In this document: piece after piece, positions 33,960-43,562 of the stretch
Layout of the letters: each line of letters begins with the position of its first letter
Position numbering within the stretch: position 1 is the stretch's first letter
Assembly (NCBI RefSeq): GCF_036894955.1
Contig: NZ_CP145905.1
Coordinates: 3,614,501 to 3,678,500 of the forward strand
Length of the DNA: 64,000 nucleotides
From: Paenibacillus sp. KS-LC4
GTDB taxonomy: Bacteria > Bacillota > Bacilli > Paenibacillales > Paenibacillaceae
Reading direction: 5' to 3'
Notes under the pieces: generated by a model
The model's database searches: none
What the model was told of the DNA's origin: nothing
Seen by the model: the letters and a program-made list of their open reading frames with translations, nothing else
Made by a program: the position numbers and the translations under genes

Positions 33960-34328
33960 TTAGGATTGCGTTAAATCTGGACGAAGCACCTGGGCTCCTC
34001 CCAAGTACACATGCTTAATTTCGGCTTGCGTTTTATCCGTATTCACGGTGACCATAAGCCTTATACAGCGCGCAAGGCTCCCCTTGACAGGCACCTCCAG
34101 CGCGCACATAAGGGGAACTAGCTCCCAGCCGCTCATTTGGCGAATAGCCAATGCAGGGAACGCATCATCCAAATCATTCGTCACTGTAATAAATACGCTG
34201 CAAATATCATCAGGCTGAACGTCATTGTCTGCGACAATCGCATGCAGCATTTCTAGTGTTGCTTTTAAAATAGGCTCTTTCTCGTTTGTATCGACGGTAA
34301 TTGCCCCGCGAATTCCCCTAACGCTCAT
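33960..34328 (-). CDS. aroH: Chorismate mutase, AroH class
   Basis: Rearranges chorismate to prephenate at the branch to phenylalanine and tyrosine. 122 aa, the monofunctional trimeric class. MSVRGIRGAITVDTNE at the start holds the active-site arginine and C-terminal IKHVYLGGAQVLRPDL the second arginine region. Starts 1 bp after the aroB stop. Confidence 0.96.
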   Translation of the reverse strand: MSVRGIRGAITVDTNEKEPILKATLEMLHAIVADNDVQPDDICSVFITVTNDLDDAFPALAIRQMSGWELVPLMCALEVPVKGSLARCIRLMVTVNTDKTQAEIKHVYLGGAQVLRPDLTQS

Positions 34329-34329
34329 A

Positions 34330-35427
34330 TTACTCGGCCTCCTGTTTCAATTCCTCCACAATTTCCCGAACCCATGACGCCGGTACATCCTTCTTGATTT
34401 CCACTTCGCCCATAGCCGTAGGCACCACAAACACCATCGTGCTTTCACTGAACTTTTTGTCATGCATCATCGCTTCCATAATCGCGTCCACGTCGAAGTG
34501 CTCTGGCAGCTTCACCGGAAGCCCGCATTTGGCAAGCACGCGCTTCGTTGTAGTATAGACGTCCTCAGGCGCTCCGTAACGCAGGCCAAGCTTGGCCGAG
34601 CCAATCATGCCGATTGAGATTGCCTCACCATGAAGCAGCTCGCCATAACCGGCTACAGCCTCCAGCGCATGGCCAATCGTATGACCCAAGTTCAGAATGG
34701 CACGCAGATCATTTTCACGCTCATCCTTAGAGACGACAGCCGCTTTCACACTGCAGCCCATATATAAGGCATAGCCGAGCGCATCTGGATCAAGCGCCAG
34801 CAGACGCTCGGAGTTTTCATCGCACCACTGCACGAAAGCGTCATCCCAGATGAAGCCGTGTTTGACGACCTCCGACAAGCCTGCACTTACGTCGCGCGGC
34901 GGCAGCGTCTGGAGCGTAAACAAATCATAAAGCACCATTTCCGGTTGATGGAAAGCGCCGATAATATTTTTCGCCAGCGGGTGATTGACTGCCACTTTAC
35001 CGCCAACGCTGCTGTCATGCGCCAAAATCGTCGTCGGAATTTGAATGAATTTCACGCCGCGCATATAGGACGCAGCTACGAAACCAGCCAAATCGCCAAC
35101 TACGCCGCCGCCAAGGGCAACGATCGCCGACTTGCGGTCAAGCCCCGCCTTCAGCGCATGAGTGACCAATTCCTCCAGCATCGCCAAAGACTTCGAGCTT
35201 TCGCCCGACGGTACAATTGCTGTCGACGGCTGGAAGCCTGCTGCGCTTAGCGCATTTGCAAGCGGCTCCAAATAATGGGGTGCCACCTTATCATCCGAGA
35301 TGATTAACAGCGGAGATTTTTTGCTAATGCCATGCTTTTCGAAAAAAGAGGGAGCCTCCTGCAAGAGACCCTCCCCGATATAAATTGGATATGAGCGCTC
35401 GCCTAAATCAACCGTTAGCTCTCTCAT
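34330..35427 (-). CDS. aroB: 3-dehydroquinate synthase
   Basis: NAD- and metal-dependent second step of the shikimate pathway. Motifs: GGGVVGDLAGFVAASYMRG, PTTILAHDSSVGGKVAVNHP, the metal-binding NLGHTIGHALEA and LLHGEAISIGM. 365 aa. 3 bp after aroC; same transcript. Confidence 0.97.
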   Translation of the reverse strand: MRELTVDLGERSYPIYIGEGLLQEAPSFFEKHGISKKSPLLIISDDKVAPHYLEPLANALSAAGFQPSTAIVPSGESSKSLAMLEELVTHALKAGLDRKSAIVALGGGVVGDLAGFVAASYMRGVKFIQIPTTILAHDSSVGGKVAVNHPLAKNIIGAFHQPEMVLYDLFTLQTLPPRDVSAGLSEVVKHGFIWDDAFVQWCDENSERLLALDPDALGYALYMGCSVKAAVVSKDERENDLRAILNLGHTIGHALEAVAGYGELLHGEAISIGMIGSAKLGLRYGAPEDVYTTTKRVLAKCGLPVKLPEHFDVDAIMEAMMHDKKFSESTMVFVVPTAMGEVEIKKDVPASWVREIVEELKQEAE

Positions 35428-35430
35428 CCT

Positions 35431-36600
35431 TTAGTACCTGCCAATTTGCTCTAGGTATTGATTCAGGTTCGAGCGAATTTCCTCAATGGAGTCGCCGCCG
35501 AACTTCTCAAGAAAAGCTTTCGCTACTTCAAAAGCCACAACATGCTCCATTACAACGCTAGCTGCCGGAACCGCACAGCTGTCGGAACGTTCCACTTGCG
35601 CCGTGAATGGCTCCTTCGTGTCAATGTCTACGCTGCGAAGCGGCTTGTAAAGCGTTGGAATGGGCTTCATTACACCGCGGACAACGATTTGCTCGCCATT
35701 GGTCATGCCGCCCTCGAATCCGCCCAGACGGTTCGTCGCTCTCGTATAGCCTTCCTGTGCCGTATACAAAATCTCGTCATGCACCTGTGAGCCGCGCAGC
35801 TTCGCTGCTTCAAAGCCAATGCCGATTTCGCAGCCTTTGAAGGCATTAATCGAAACGACTGCGCCTGCAATGCGCGCATCCAGCTTGCGATCCCATTGCA
35901 CATGGCTTCCCAGTCCAATTGGCACGCCTTCAATAATGCACTCGACCACGCCGCCGATGGAATCTCCTTCGGCTTTAATTTGGTCAATGTAAGCGGTCAT
36001 TTTCTCTTCGGTTTCTTTATCAACGACGCGTACAGGCGATTCTTCCGTAAGGCGAATGAGCTCATCCAGCGGCAATTGGTTTGCCGGCGCTTCAATCTCG
36101 CCAATGCGGATAACCTGTCCACCTACTTTAATGCCGAATTCAGCAAGAAGCTGGCGCGCTACTGCGCCTACCGCTACGCGTGCTGCGGTCTCGCGGGCGC
36201 TGGAGCGCTCCAGTACGTTGCGAAGGTCCTTCAAATTATATTTCAAACCGCCGTTCAAATCCGCATGTCCAGGACGCGGACGGTGTACGCGGCGCTTCTC
36301 TTCATCTCCGCCTTCAATTGGGGCGATGTTCATTACACTTGTCCAATGCTTCCAGTCATTGTTCTCCACAATTAGAGCTACAGGAGCGCCAGTCGTCCGA
36401 CCATGACGAACGCCGCCGACAATGTTTGCCGTATCCTTCTCAATTTGCATGCGACGACCGCGGCCATGGCCTTTCTGGCGACGGTGAAGCTGAAAATTAA
36501 TTTCCTCAAAATCAATGGTTAAATTGCTAGGAAGACCCTCAATAATGGCGGTCAATTGGGGACCATGTGTTTCCCCCGCTGTCAAATAACGTAAACTCAA
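35431..36600 (-). CDS. aroC: Chorismate synthase
   Basis: FMN-dependent final shikimate step making chorismate. Signatures: GETHGPQL, the basic [12 protein letters not shown] stretch, [36 protein letters not shown] and [12 protein letters not shown]. 389 aa. TTG start with AAGGAGGAG 7 nt upstream. First gene of aroC-aroB-aroH, called aroF in older B. subtilis nomenclature. Confidence 0.97.
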   Translation of the reverse strand: MSLRYLTAGETHGPQLTAIIEGLPSNLTIDFEEINFQLHRRQKGHGRGRRMQIEKDTANIVGGVRHGRTTGAPVALIVENNDWKHWTSVMNIAPIEGGDEEKRRVHRPRPGHADLNGGLKYNLKDLRNVLERSSARETAARVAVGAVARQLLAEFGIKVGGQVIRIGEIEAPANQLPLDELIRLTEESPVRVVDKETEEKMTAYIDQIKAEGDSIGGVVECIIEGVPIGLGSHVQWDRKLDARIAGAVVSINAFKGCEIGIGFEAAKLRGSQVHDEILYTAQEGYTRATNRLGGFEGGMTNGEQIVVRGVMKPIPTLYKPLRSVDIDTKEPFTAQVERSDSCAVPAASVVMEHVVAFEVAKAFLEKFGGDSIEEIRSNLNQYLEQIGRY

Positions 36601-36620
36601 CCTAAAGCTCCTCCTTCAAC

Positions 36621-36686
36621 GCAAACAACCTAATATGGCCTGGGGCGCTGCAAGCGTGCGCATTGTGCCGATTATTAGGCGTTTGC
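36621..36686 (-). promoter_or_regulatory. Structured 5' leader of aroC
   Basis: GCAAACGCCTAATA (minus strand from 36686) pairs with TATTAGGTTGTTTGC (ending at 36621), a 13-bp stem with small bulges enclosing a GC-rich inner hairpin. It lies between the promoter and the ribosome-binding site. It carries no T-run, so it is not an obvious terminator. Confidence 0.5.
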
Positions 36687-36716
36687 TATCATCAGCTACC
36701 CTAAACATCTTTGCTC

Positions 36717-36745
36717 ATTATAGTACAGCCTTGCGGGTTTGACAA
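36717..36745 (-). promoter_or_regulatory. aroC operon promoter
   Basis: TTGTCA, 17-nt spacer, TATAAT on the minus strand, one mismatch from consensus. Gives a leader of about 110 nt containing the stem at 36621-36686. Confidence 0.8.
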
Positions 36746-36787
36746 GAAATGCGCGCCGCCGATCCGCGTCCAAGCGCCATTTTTATC

Positions 36788-36880
36788 TCAAGGCGAAACG
36801 GCTCCAGCCGTCCTTTGGCGGTGCGGCGCGTTTCAGTCCGAGACATATAGCGAAAGGATGGAAATATCCTATTCTTTCCT
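36788..36880. repeat. Two-hairpin dispersed intergenic repeat, copy 3
   Basis: In the 368-bp aroC upstream gap. AAGGCGAAACGGCTCCAGCC then CCGTCCTTTGGCGG, GCGGCGCGTTTCAGTCCGAG and a weaker second hairpin (GGATGGAAATATCC). Closest to copy 1 at 1540. Located between the terminator of the gene at 36969 and the aroC promoter. Confidence 0.65.
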
Positions 36881-36891
36881 CAATGCTGAAA

Positions 36892-36937
36892 AAAGAGCAG
36901 AATCAGAAGCCTGATAGGGCACCTGATCCTGCTCTTT
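36892..36937. terminator. Bidirectional terminator downstream of the 55-aa gene
   Basis: AAAGAGCAGAATCAG / CTGATCCTGCTCTTT, 14 of 15 paired, with T-runs on both strands. On the minus strand it ends the transcript from 36969-37136. Confidence 0.8.
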
Positions 36938-36968
36938 TTCATAGCGACGCCCCTCTATGGGTCTTCCG

Positions 36969-37136
36969 TCAGCTATTTACCGTGCGCTTGCTCTGCGAAT
37001 CCGCATAATCGGAAGCGATCTGCTGGGCTTTCAATAATCCCGGCAATTGCCCGCTGTCCAATCCTAAAATTTGCGCGCACTCCTGAATCGATATAAAACC
37101 AAGCTTATAGGCTTGAATCACTTTGCGTTTATCCAT
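36969..37136 (-). CDS. Small HTH-like hypothetical protein
   Basis: 55 aa starting MDKRKVIQAYKLGFISIQEC. The first 40 residues read like a short helix-turn-helix (VIQAYKLGFISIQECAQILG … DSGQLPGLL). Start at ATG 37136; GGAGG lies 11 nt upstream, and the alternative TTG at 37154 would overlap it. Own terminator downstream. No known function. Confidence 0.6.
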   Translation of the reverse strand: MDKRKVIQAYKLGFISIQECAQILGLDSGQLPGLLKAQQIASDYADSQSKRTVNS

Positions 37137-37204
37137 CCTTCGTTCCGCCTCCAAAATGGTGCTTTACTACCACTAGTATAGGAGATTAAGGAAGACGCTA
37201 TACA

Positions 37205-37990
37205 TTAATTGCCCGTTTTTCTGTAAAAGAACGTATCTGCCGTATCAAAGCCATATTGGGCTGGGGAAAAAATCTGCTCCGTGCTGCCAACGAACAAAAT
37301 GCCGCCCGGCTTCAAAGCTTTTGCAAACTTGTGGTACAAAACGCGCTTCGCATCCTCGGTAAAATAAATCATAACATTGCGGCAAACAATGAGGTCGAAT
37401 CCGCTATCAAACGTATCATGCAGCATATTTTGCTGCTTGAACTGGATTGATTTTTTCAAATCATTCGATACGGCAAAGGCACCATGATCTGGAGAAAAAT
37501 ATTTTTGGCGGAATGCTGGCGGTACATCCTTAAGGGAGCGCTCTAAATAAATGCCTTCCTGCGCCTTCTGCAGCACGATACTATCCAGATCCGTTGCCAA
37601 AATCGACGATTTGTTAATCGCGCCAATCTCTGTCAAAATCATCGCCAGCGTATAAGGCTCCTCGCCCGTTGAGCACGCAGCGCTCCAAATTTTCAAGCGG
37701 CTGCTGCTTTGCAGCATTTCTGGAAAAAACTGATTTTTCAGCACTTCCCAACGATTCGGATTACGCCAAAACTCCGAGACGTTAATCGTCATGCGGTCGA
37801 GAAATTCATTCATTAACGTTCGATCATTTTCTAATTTCTTCCAATATTCATCAAAGGTCTGGAATCCATGCTTCATGCGCAGCGTCGTAAGCCTGCGTTT
37901 CATTTGCGCTTCCTTATATTGCGATAAATCAATATTGGTCTTATCTCTCATCTTCTGGATAAACGTTGCAAAATCGCGATCTTCCGTCAT
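37205..37990 (-). CDS. cheR: Chemotaxis protein methyltransferase CheR
   Basis: SAM-dependent methylation of glutamates on chemoreceptors. The N-terminal helical domain (FIQKMRDKTNIDLSQYKEAQMKRR) is followed by the Rossmann methyltransferase with LKIWSAACSTGEEPYTLAMIL (SAM site) and FDLIVCRNVMIYF. 261 aa. Isolated from other chemotaxis genes, as in B. subtilis where it lies near aroF. Confidence 0.95.
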   Translation of the reverse strand: MTEDRDFATFIQKMRDKTNIDLSQYKEAQMKRRLTTLRMKHGFQTFDEYWKKLENDRTLMNEFLDRMTINVSEFWRNPNRWEVLKNQFFPEMLQSSSRLKIWSAACSTGEEPYTLAMILTEIGAINKSSILATDLDSIVLQKAQEGIYLERSLKDVPPAFRQKYFSPDHGAFAVSNDLKKSIQFKQQNMLHDTFDSGFDLIVCRNVMIYFTEDAKRVLYHKFAKALKPGGILFVGSTEQIFSPAQYGFDTADTFFYRKTGN

Positions 37991-38023
37991 TATGCCTTCA
38001 GCCTCCGTTTGTATCGCAACTGG

Positions 38024-38467
38024 CTAAACCCAGCGCTGCATCGTTTGTTCGTATTCCACAAGCTGTTCAGGAGTGAAGAAAATAGAAATTTCCCGCACGG
38101 CATTTTCAGGTGAATCGGAGCCATGAATTAAATTAAAATTCGTATGTACAGCAAAATCAGAGCGAATGGTTCCTGGAAGCGCATCCACTGCGTTCGTCTT
38201 GCCAATTAAAGCACGGGTTAGCGCGATGACGTTATCGCCTTGCCAAACCATCGCAAACACGGGACCAGAAGTAATAAATGCCAGAAGCGGCTCATAAAAA
38301 GGCTTGCCTTCATGCTCCTCGTAATGCTTTTGAGCAAGCTCCTTACTTACGGTCATAAACTTCGCTGCAACCAATTGAAGCCCCTTACGCTCAAAGCGCG
38401 ACATAATTTCACCAATAAGGCCACGCTGAACACCGTCAGGCTTAATCATTAAAAAAGTTCTTTCCAC
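38024..38467 (-). CDS. ndk: Nucleoside diphosphate kinase
   Basis: Equilibrates NTP and NDP pools through a phosphohistidine. Contains [17 protein letters not shown] at the N-terminus and the catalytic histidine in [12 protein letters not shown] near residue 115. The GTG at 38467 (AAGGAG 9 nt upstream) gives a 147-aa protein of standard length; upstream in-frame codons overlap hepT and lack homology. Confidence 0.95.
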   Translation of the reverse strand: MERTFLMIKPDGVQRGLIGEIMSRFERKGLQLVAAKFMTVSKELAQKHYEEHEGKPFYEPLLAFITSGPVFAMVWQGDNVIALTRALIGKTNAVDALPGTIRSDFAVHTNFNLIHGSDSPENAVREISIFFTPEQLVEYEQTMQRWV

Positions 38468-38495
38468 TTGTAGCAGCTCCTTTTTCGCATCTTGA

Positions 38496-39470
38496 TTAAT
38501 AATTGCGTTTGCCGACAAAATGTGCGATATCGGATAAGTTCTTCTTCGCCGGAATAGCGGGCAATTCCTTCAAAGCAGCCAGAGCTTTCTCGACATACTT
38601 TGCTGCAAGCTGCTCAGCGACATGAATGCCTTTGCTATTTTTGATCAAATCAATCGCTTCTCGCGTATCCACATTGCCATTATGCTCGCGAATACGGGCA
38701 ATTTCCACAAGCAGACGCTCGCGGGTTGCTCCATCCTGCAGAGCCAAAATAACGGGCAAAGTAATGTTGCCCTGTCTAATGTCAGAGCCCGGCGGCTTGC
38801 CGATCTGCTTCTCGGTTCCGAACAAATCAAGCAAATCATCGCGAATTTGAAACGCCATGCCCACATTGTAGCCATATTCATACAGCCGGTTTGCCGTCTG
38901 TCTGTCCCCATCTGCTGCAATAGCTCCAAGCTGGCAGCTTACTGCAATGAGCAATGCGGTTTTGCGCCGGATGCGCAGCAAATAATGGCGTATGGTTTGG
39001 TCCGTATTGAAAAAATAACGGATTTGCTCCATTTCGCCAATGCCCATCTGTACAATCGCCTTGGACAGCACCTGATGAATTTGCGGGTTGCCGAGCTCCG
39101 TGGCAATAACGAGCGCTCTGCCGAAAATATAATCTCCCGTATACATCGCAACCCGATTATCCCATTTGGCCTTGACCGTAGGCTGGCCGCGTCTGGTAGC
39201 TGCGTCATCAATTACATCGTCATGGACAAGCGAGGCCATATGAATCAGCTCAAGAGGCACAGCAATTTTTTTCATAACCTCAAGATTATAGCGCCCAAAC
39301 TTGCCCGCAAGCAGTACAAAAACAGGACGCAGCCTTTTGCCGCCTGCCTTGAGCAGATGAAGGGATGCCTCGCTCAACAGCTTATGCTCGAAAGTGACGC
39401 TGCGCTCAAGCTCCTTCTCTATTTGCGTGATATCGCCTTTTAATTTTGCGTACATATCTAATAGTTTCAT
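38496..39470 (-). CDS. hepT: Heptaprenyl diphosphate synthase component II
   Basis: Catalytic subunit of the two-component synthase making the C35 side chain of menaquinone-7. Both aspartate-rich motifs are visible: [13 protein letters not shown] (about residue 80) and [11 protein letters not shown] (about 210). 324 aa. Works with HepS at 42551-43420; four quinone genes lie between them. Confidence 0.94.
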   Translation of the reverse strand: MKLLDMYAKLKGDITQIEKELERSVTFEHKLLSEASLHLLKAGGKRLRPVFVLLAGKFGRYNLEVMKKIAVPLELIHMASLVHDDVIDDAATRRGQPTVKAKWDNRVAMYTGDYIFGRALVIATELGNPQIHQVLSKAIVQMGIGEMEQIRYFFNTDQTIRHYLLRIRRKTALLIAVSCQLGAIAADGDRQTANRLYEYGYNVGMAFQIRDDLLDLFGTEKQIGKPPGSDIRQGNITLPVILALQDGATRERLLVEIARIREHNGNVDTREAIDLIKNSKGIHVAEQLAAKYVEKALAALKELPAIPAKKNLSDIAHFVGKRNY

Positions 39471-39478
39471 TCTTTCAC

Positions 39479-40333
39479 CTATTCGGCAGAATTGTCTTCG
39501 TAGAACGCCAGCTGAGCCTCATGGTCCAGCAGCCCTAATTGTGTCGCATAACGGAAATACAGCGCCAGTCCCTCGCGCAGCTTCTGTCCGAAATCATATT
39601 GCAGACATGTAAAATAGTCCATCCAATACGAGCGTTCGCCGCCAAGCTCGCTGCAAGCCTTGTCCACGAGTGGGGACAAGTTGGCAAGATTGTGACGCTT
39701 AGTCGCCAGCATCGCCTGATGTAAATCATGAATTTCCTGTGGAAAGGCTGCTGCCGCTTCCTTATGAACCGCCACAACCGCAAAGGTCATGCCGAGACCC
39801 GTCCAGCGGTGCCATAGCTCCCCAAGATCAATGATGTGCAGCCCTTCACTTCTCCAAGAAGCATGAATAGCCGGGTCGCCAATGATGAGCGCCCCATCCG
39901 CATCCTCTAGCATCTGGTCAAGCACTGGCTCAGCAGGAATATATTCCGCATCAAGATCGTAATAAAGCTTCATAACAATTTTGAGCAAATTAACGGAAGT
40001 GGCTGAAGCGGTTGTGACCGCAATTCGCCGTGGACGCACTCGCTCAATTGGCTGCTTTAGGAACAGCAGAACCGAATTAACCCGGCCCACCGATCCTACG
40101 CATAGGTCAGGGAGCAGCAAGTAGTCTTTGCTGTTTAAGCCGTAAGCATAGGAGGAGACGGCCGAAGCCTGAAGCTCTCCCTCTCGCAGCTTGCGGTTCA
40201 GCTCTGCCGGAATGCGAGAACACAGCCCGAGCTCAGAAGCATCGAGACGCTGGTCAAGACCAACAAAAAGCGGCCATGCGTTTGCGTAATCAATTTCTCC
40301 AATCATCAGGGGCAAGCTGTCTTTAATCAGCAT
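39479..40333 (-). CDS. mqnA: Chorismate dehydratase MqnA (futalosine menaquinone pathway)
   Basis: Substrate-binding-protein-like enzyme that dehydrates chorismate to 3-enolpyruvyl-benzoate, the entry to the futalosine route. Recognisable by GEIDYANAWPLF, the SAVSSYAYG region, SVGRVNSVLLF and ALIIGDPAI. The ATG at 40333 follows GGGGGG by 9 nt and gives 284 aa, a normal length. Overlaps ubiX by 11 bp. MqnD is a related fold, but the N-terminal pattern favours MqnA. Confidence 0.88.
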   Translation of the reverse strand: MLIKDSLPLMIGEIDYANAWPLFVGLDQRLDASELGLCSRIPAELNRKLREGELQASAVSSYAYGLNSKDYLLLPDLCVGSVGRVNSVLLFLKQPIERVRPRRIAVTTASATSVNLLKIVMKLYYDLDAEYIPAEPVLDQMLEDADGALIIGDPAIHASWRSEGLHIIDLGELWHRWTGLGMTFAVVAVHKEAAAAFPQEIHDLHQAMLATKRHNLANLSPLVDKACSELGGERSYWMDYFTCLQYDFGQKLREGLALYFRYATQLGLLDHEAQLAFYEDNSAE

Positions 40334-40958
40334 CAGGCCCATCCCCCCATCTTGTAAACAATGCATGCTCAATCCCCATGCAATCTAATAATTTGCCAAC
40401 CAAAAAATCAATCATGTCATCCATTGATTGCGGCTTATAATAAAAGGCCGGCATAGCTGGAACAATCGTTACGCCCAGTTTTGCAAGCTTAAGCATGTTT
40501 TCCAGATGAATCGCATGCAGCGGTGTCTCGCGTGGCAGCAGCAGCAGCTTGCGCCCTTCCTTGAGCATCACGTCTGCCGCCCTTGACAGCAAATCATCGG
40601 AAATGCCGTGAGCGATGGAGGCGAGCGTCCCCATGGAGCAAGGCGCAACGACCATCCCCTGTACCCGGAAGGAGCCGCTGGCAATGCTAGCCCCTATATC
40701 TGCATTCGGATGCAAAACAAGCCGCTTCGCCTGCACAGCCTCTGCAAAATGCAGCTCGACAGCAGCTTGTCTGCGGCTCGACACCCAGCCCAGCTCTTCC
40801 TTGAGCACTCTCCAGCCAGCCTCAGTTACAACGAGATGGACGTCAAAGCCCGCTTTGAGCAGCTCCTCTGCCAGCCGTATGCCGTAGATAGAGCCGCTCG
40901 CCCCGGTTATTCCGACTACCCATCTGCCTGCTGCGCCAGCAGCTCTGCCCCCTACCAT
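40323..40958 (-). CDS. ubiX: Flavin prenyltransferase UbiX-type
   Basis: Makes prenylated FMN, the cofactor for UbiD-type decarboxylases, here presumably the one acting in the late futalosine pathway. GITGASGSIYGIRLAEELL near the N-terminus binds FMN; APCSMGTLASIAHGISDDLL and the C-terminal VPAMPAFYYKP follow. 211 aa; the Gly/Ala-rich first dozen residues before the Rossmann strand look dispensable, so a later start is possible. No UbiD partner lies in the window. Confidence 0.9.
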   Translation of the reverse strand: MVGGRAAGAAGRWVVGITGASGSIYGIRLAEELLKAGFDVHLVVTEAGWRVLKEELGWVSSRRQAAVELHFAEAVQAKRLVLHPNADIGASIASGSFRVQGMVVAPCSMGTLASIAHGISDDLLSRAADVMLKEGRKLLLLPRETPLHAIHLENMLKLAKLGVTIVPAMPAFYYKPQSMDDMIDFLVGKLLDCMGIEHALFTRWGDGPDAD

Positions 40959-41827
40959 TTGTGCAATACCATCAAATCAATAATAGCAAACAGAAACAAA
41001 ACGACACTTAAAGTGCCATTCATTCCGAAAAACGAAAGCTGAACGCGGGAAAGATCGTTTGGACGCACCAGCCAATGCTGATAGAAAAGCATAATAATTG
41101 CAAGCACCGTTCCAAGCAAATAAAGCCAGCTCAAGTTTGTCATCAAAAACAAAGTAACAAAGCCTACTGCCGTCACTATGTGGAAGCTGCGGGCAATCCA
41201 CAGCGCCTTCGCTACACCAAACCGGGCAGGAATGGAATTCAAGCCTTCCTTCCGGTCAAACTCATAATCCTGCGTTGCATAGACGATATCGAAGCCAGCA
41301 ATCCATAGGGCAATCGTTACATAAAACACCCATGCTGCCGTGTTAAAGCCGCCCGTAACAGCTACCCAGCCGCCAAGCGGCGACAAACCGATCGTTAGTC
41401 CGAGAAAAACATGGCACAACCAAGTGAAACGCTTCGTATAAGAGTAGAGCACTAGCATTACGACCGCAATGGGAAGCAGCTTCATCGCAAGCGGAGCCAG
41501 ATTAGCAGCAGCAATGAAGAGCAGCACGAAGGAAACAATCGTAAATAAAAGCACCTCCGCTGACTTCAGCAAGCCTGCCGGAATAGCCCGATTGCTTGTC
41601 CGAGGGTTGCGCAAATCAATCGCAGCATCAATGAGCCGATTAAGACACATTGCAGCGCTGCGGGCACCTACCATCGCAAGTGTAACCCAGCCGATTTCCG
41701 CCCAAGAAGGAAGACGCTGCTCCATGACAACAGCGCCCAGAATCGCCCCCATAAAAGCGAAGGGGAGCGCAAATATCGTATGCTCAAACTTTATCATTTC
41801 AAGAATAATGCGTATTTTGCGAATCAT
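40952..41827 (-). CDS. mqnP: UbiA-family prenyltransferase (MqnP-like)
   Basis: Membrane prenyltransferase with 8-9 helices; attaches the polyprenyl chain to an aromatic quinone precursor. The aspartate motifs are [15 protein letters not shown] and [16 protein letters not shown]. With mqnA and ubiX beside it, it is most likely MqnP of the futalosine pathway rather than a ubiquinone enzyme or MenA. 291 aa. Confidence 0.85.
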   Translation of the reverse strand: MIRKIRIILEMIKFEHTIFALPFAFMGAILGAVVMEQRLPSWAEIGWVTLAMVGARSAAMCLNRLIDAAIDLRNPRTSNRAIPAGLLKSAEVLLFTIVSFVLLFIAAANLAPLAMKLLPIAVVMLVLYSYTKRFTWLCHVFLGLTIGLSPLGGWVAVTGGFNTAAWVFYVTIALWIAGFDIVYATQDYEFDRKEGLNSIPARFGVAKALWIARSFHIVTAVGFVTLFLMTNLSWLYLLGTVLAIIMLFYQHWLVRPNDLSRVQLSFFGMNGTLSVVLFLFAIIDLMVLHKW

Positions 41828-42540
41828 GTTGGCTTCTTCTCCTTTATGCCTATATGCAGCGCAGCAATGCCTCCAGTCAGCGGGTAGCCCTTCACCTGCT
41901 CAAGCCCTGCTTCTTCAAACAGTGCCGAAAGCTGCTTTAGGTCAGGAAAAAGCTTTAATGAATCCGGCAGCCACTTATATTCCTGGAATCGCTTGGCTAC
42001 CAGCTTGCCGATCATCGGCAAAATTCGTTCAAAATATAAATAATATAAGGCCTTGAATGGCTGCCAGCTTGGTTTAGAAAGCTCCAGACATACGACCTGT
42101 CCGCCCGGCTTCACAACGCGGTGCATTTCCTTGAGCACCTGTAAATAATCAGGCACGTTGCGCAGGCCGAAACCAATCGTTACATAATCAAAAGAATTAT
42201 CCTCATAAGGCAATTGCATCGCATTGCCCTGCACAAGCGTAATTTGCTTGTCGAGCGAAAGCTGCTTCACTTTCTCGTAACCGACATTCAGCATATTTTG
42301 GCTGAAATCAAGTCCGCTTATGGCCCCGCTCTCGCTAGCTTGGGCTAGCGATATCGTCCAATCGCAGGTACCGCAGCACAAGTCAAGCGCAGTCTGGCCG
42401 CGCTGTACATTCATTTTGCGCATCGTAAACTTCCGCCAAGCCTTATGACGTCGAAAGCTTAACAGGTCATTCATTAAATCGTATTTGGGAGCGATGTTTT
42501 CAAATACTGCATGCACATGCCCCTTGGAGTTTGCATCCAT
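41824..42540 (-). CDS. menG: Demethylmenaquinone methyltransferase
   Basis: SAM-dependent C-methylation of demethylmenaquinone, the last step of menaquinone synthesis (UbiE/MenG family). Motifs: [18 protein letters not shown], the SAM-binding [16 protein letters not shown] and FGLRNVPDY. The ATG at 42540 follows GAGGTGA; the longer frame overlaps hepS. 238 aa. 4-bp overlap with the prenyltransferase gene. Confidence 0.95.
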   Translation of the reverse strand: MDANSKGHVHAVFENIAPKYDLMNDLLSFRRHKAWRKFTMRKMNVQRGQTALDLCCGTCDWTISLAQASESGAISGLDFSQNMLNVGYEKVKQLSLDKQITLVQGNAMQLPYEDNSFDYVTIGFGLRNVPDYLQVLKEMHRVVKPGGQVVCLELSKPSWQPFKALYYLYFERILPMIGKLVAKRFQEYKWLPDSLKLFPDLKQLSALFEEAGLEQVKGYPLTGGIAALHIGIKEKKPT

Positions 42541-42550
42541 TCGTCTAAGG

Positions 42551-43420
42551 TCACCTCGTCTCGTTGAGAGCGGGAGCAAAACCCGCAATTTTGTAAAGCA
42601 CTGCATCCAAAATGCGCTGCAGCTCTTGATTCAGCTTGTCTGATTCAAGCTTGCCCGCAATCATTCGGACATCTTCCACAGCCCGCTGTAGCAGCGCCGC
42701 AAGCTTAGCATGAATATCATATTTGTTAAACAAGCCGCTAACGTAACCGGCGTCCATCTGCGGACCTTCCAGCATTAGCTGCTCTTCATCCGTACCTACC
42801 TGCAAAACATGCCAGTAGGCCCAGCTCTGGTGAAAACGCGCCGGCACCTTGCAGCGAGCAAGCTCCTCCAGCACAATCTCGCAACAGCTTAAAGCGTGGA
42901 GCAGCTCCGTCCAATAAAGGGCTGCCGCACCTTCCAGTAAATCTTGAAAGGCAAGAAACAGGCCGCTTTTCAGCTGCACCATGCTGCTAAAATAATCATC
43001 AGCCTGAATGGCAGCTTGCTGCATGCGTAAATAAAGGGTAATCTTCAGCCCATTGACTTCGCATACCGCTTGGCTGATCTTGGCTATCATTGCAATCTCT
43101 CCGGCTTGTGCCAGCAGCTGGTAGAAACGGCCGCTGAAATAATCGCCGGCAAGCACCTTGAGCTGCCTTGATCGCATCTCGCGCTCCGAGCGGCTTCCAT
43201 CCTCTACATCAATCTCATCATGCGTATCCAGTCCTAGCTGCACTAAAGACAGCACCAGTGCGAATAGCTCAGCCTTCTCCGCATAAAAGCGGGTTTCGCT
43301 AAGGAAAGCTTGAAGCAGGTGCAGACGCGAATCGGGAAAAGCAGGAAGCTGCGTATGGTTTTGAATCATGTCATAATCGACGTACTTCTTCGCTAATTGT
43401 GGTACACGATACGGTTTCAT
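42551..43420 (-). CDS. hepS: Heptaprenyl diphosphate synthase component I
   Basis: Non-catalytic partner of HepT that sets product length. Less conserved than HepT; identified by size (289 aa), helical content, the [21 protein letters not shown]-type motif and position before menG. First gene of the menaquinone cluster, preceded by an extended -10 promoter. Confidence 0.85.
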   Translation of the reverse strand: MKPYRVPQLAKKYVDYDMIQNHTQLPAFPDSRLHLLQAFLSETRFYAEKAELFALVLSLVQLGLDTHDEIDVEDGSRSEREMRSRQLKVLAGDYFSGRFYQLLAQAGEIAMIAKISQAVCEVNGLKITLYLRMQQAAIQADDYFSSMVQLKSGLFLAFQDLLEGAAALYWTELLHALSCCEIVLEELARCKVPARFHQSWAYWHVLQVGTDEEQLMLEGPQMDAGYVSGLFNKYDIHAKLAALLQRAVEDVRMIAGKLESDKLNQELQRILDAVLYKIAGFAPALNETR

Positions 43421-43472
43421 GGGGTAAGCCTCCGAACAGAGAAGCAGATATTGCCGCTCAATAATCTAAACT

Positions 43473-43481
43473 ATTATAGCA
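43473..43481 (-). promoter_or_regulatory. Extended -10 promoter of the hepS cluster
   Basis: Minus-strand TGCTATAAT at 43481-43473, an extended -10 that compensates for the poor -35 region. About 50 nt upstream of the hepS start; the ribosome-binding site is GGAGG. Confidence 0.55.
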
Positions 43482-43562
43482 CAACTTTATGTAAGACGCA
43501 TATGAAGCTGCCCTCAGGATTGGCATTTTTTCAAGCGGAAAGACGGAGCAGGCCATTAATCT

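Noticed and set aside
38622-39443. 273-codon plus-strand frame opposite hepT
   Set aside because: Fully overlaps hepT and has no independent start signals.
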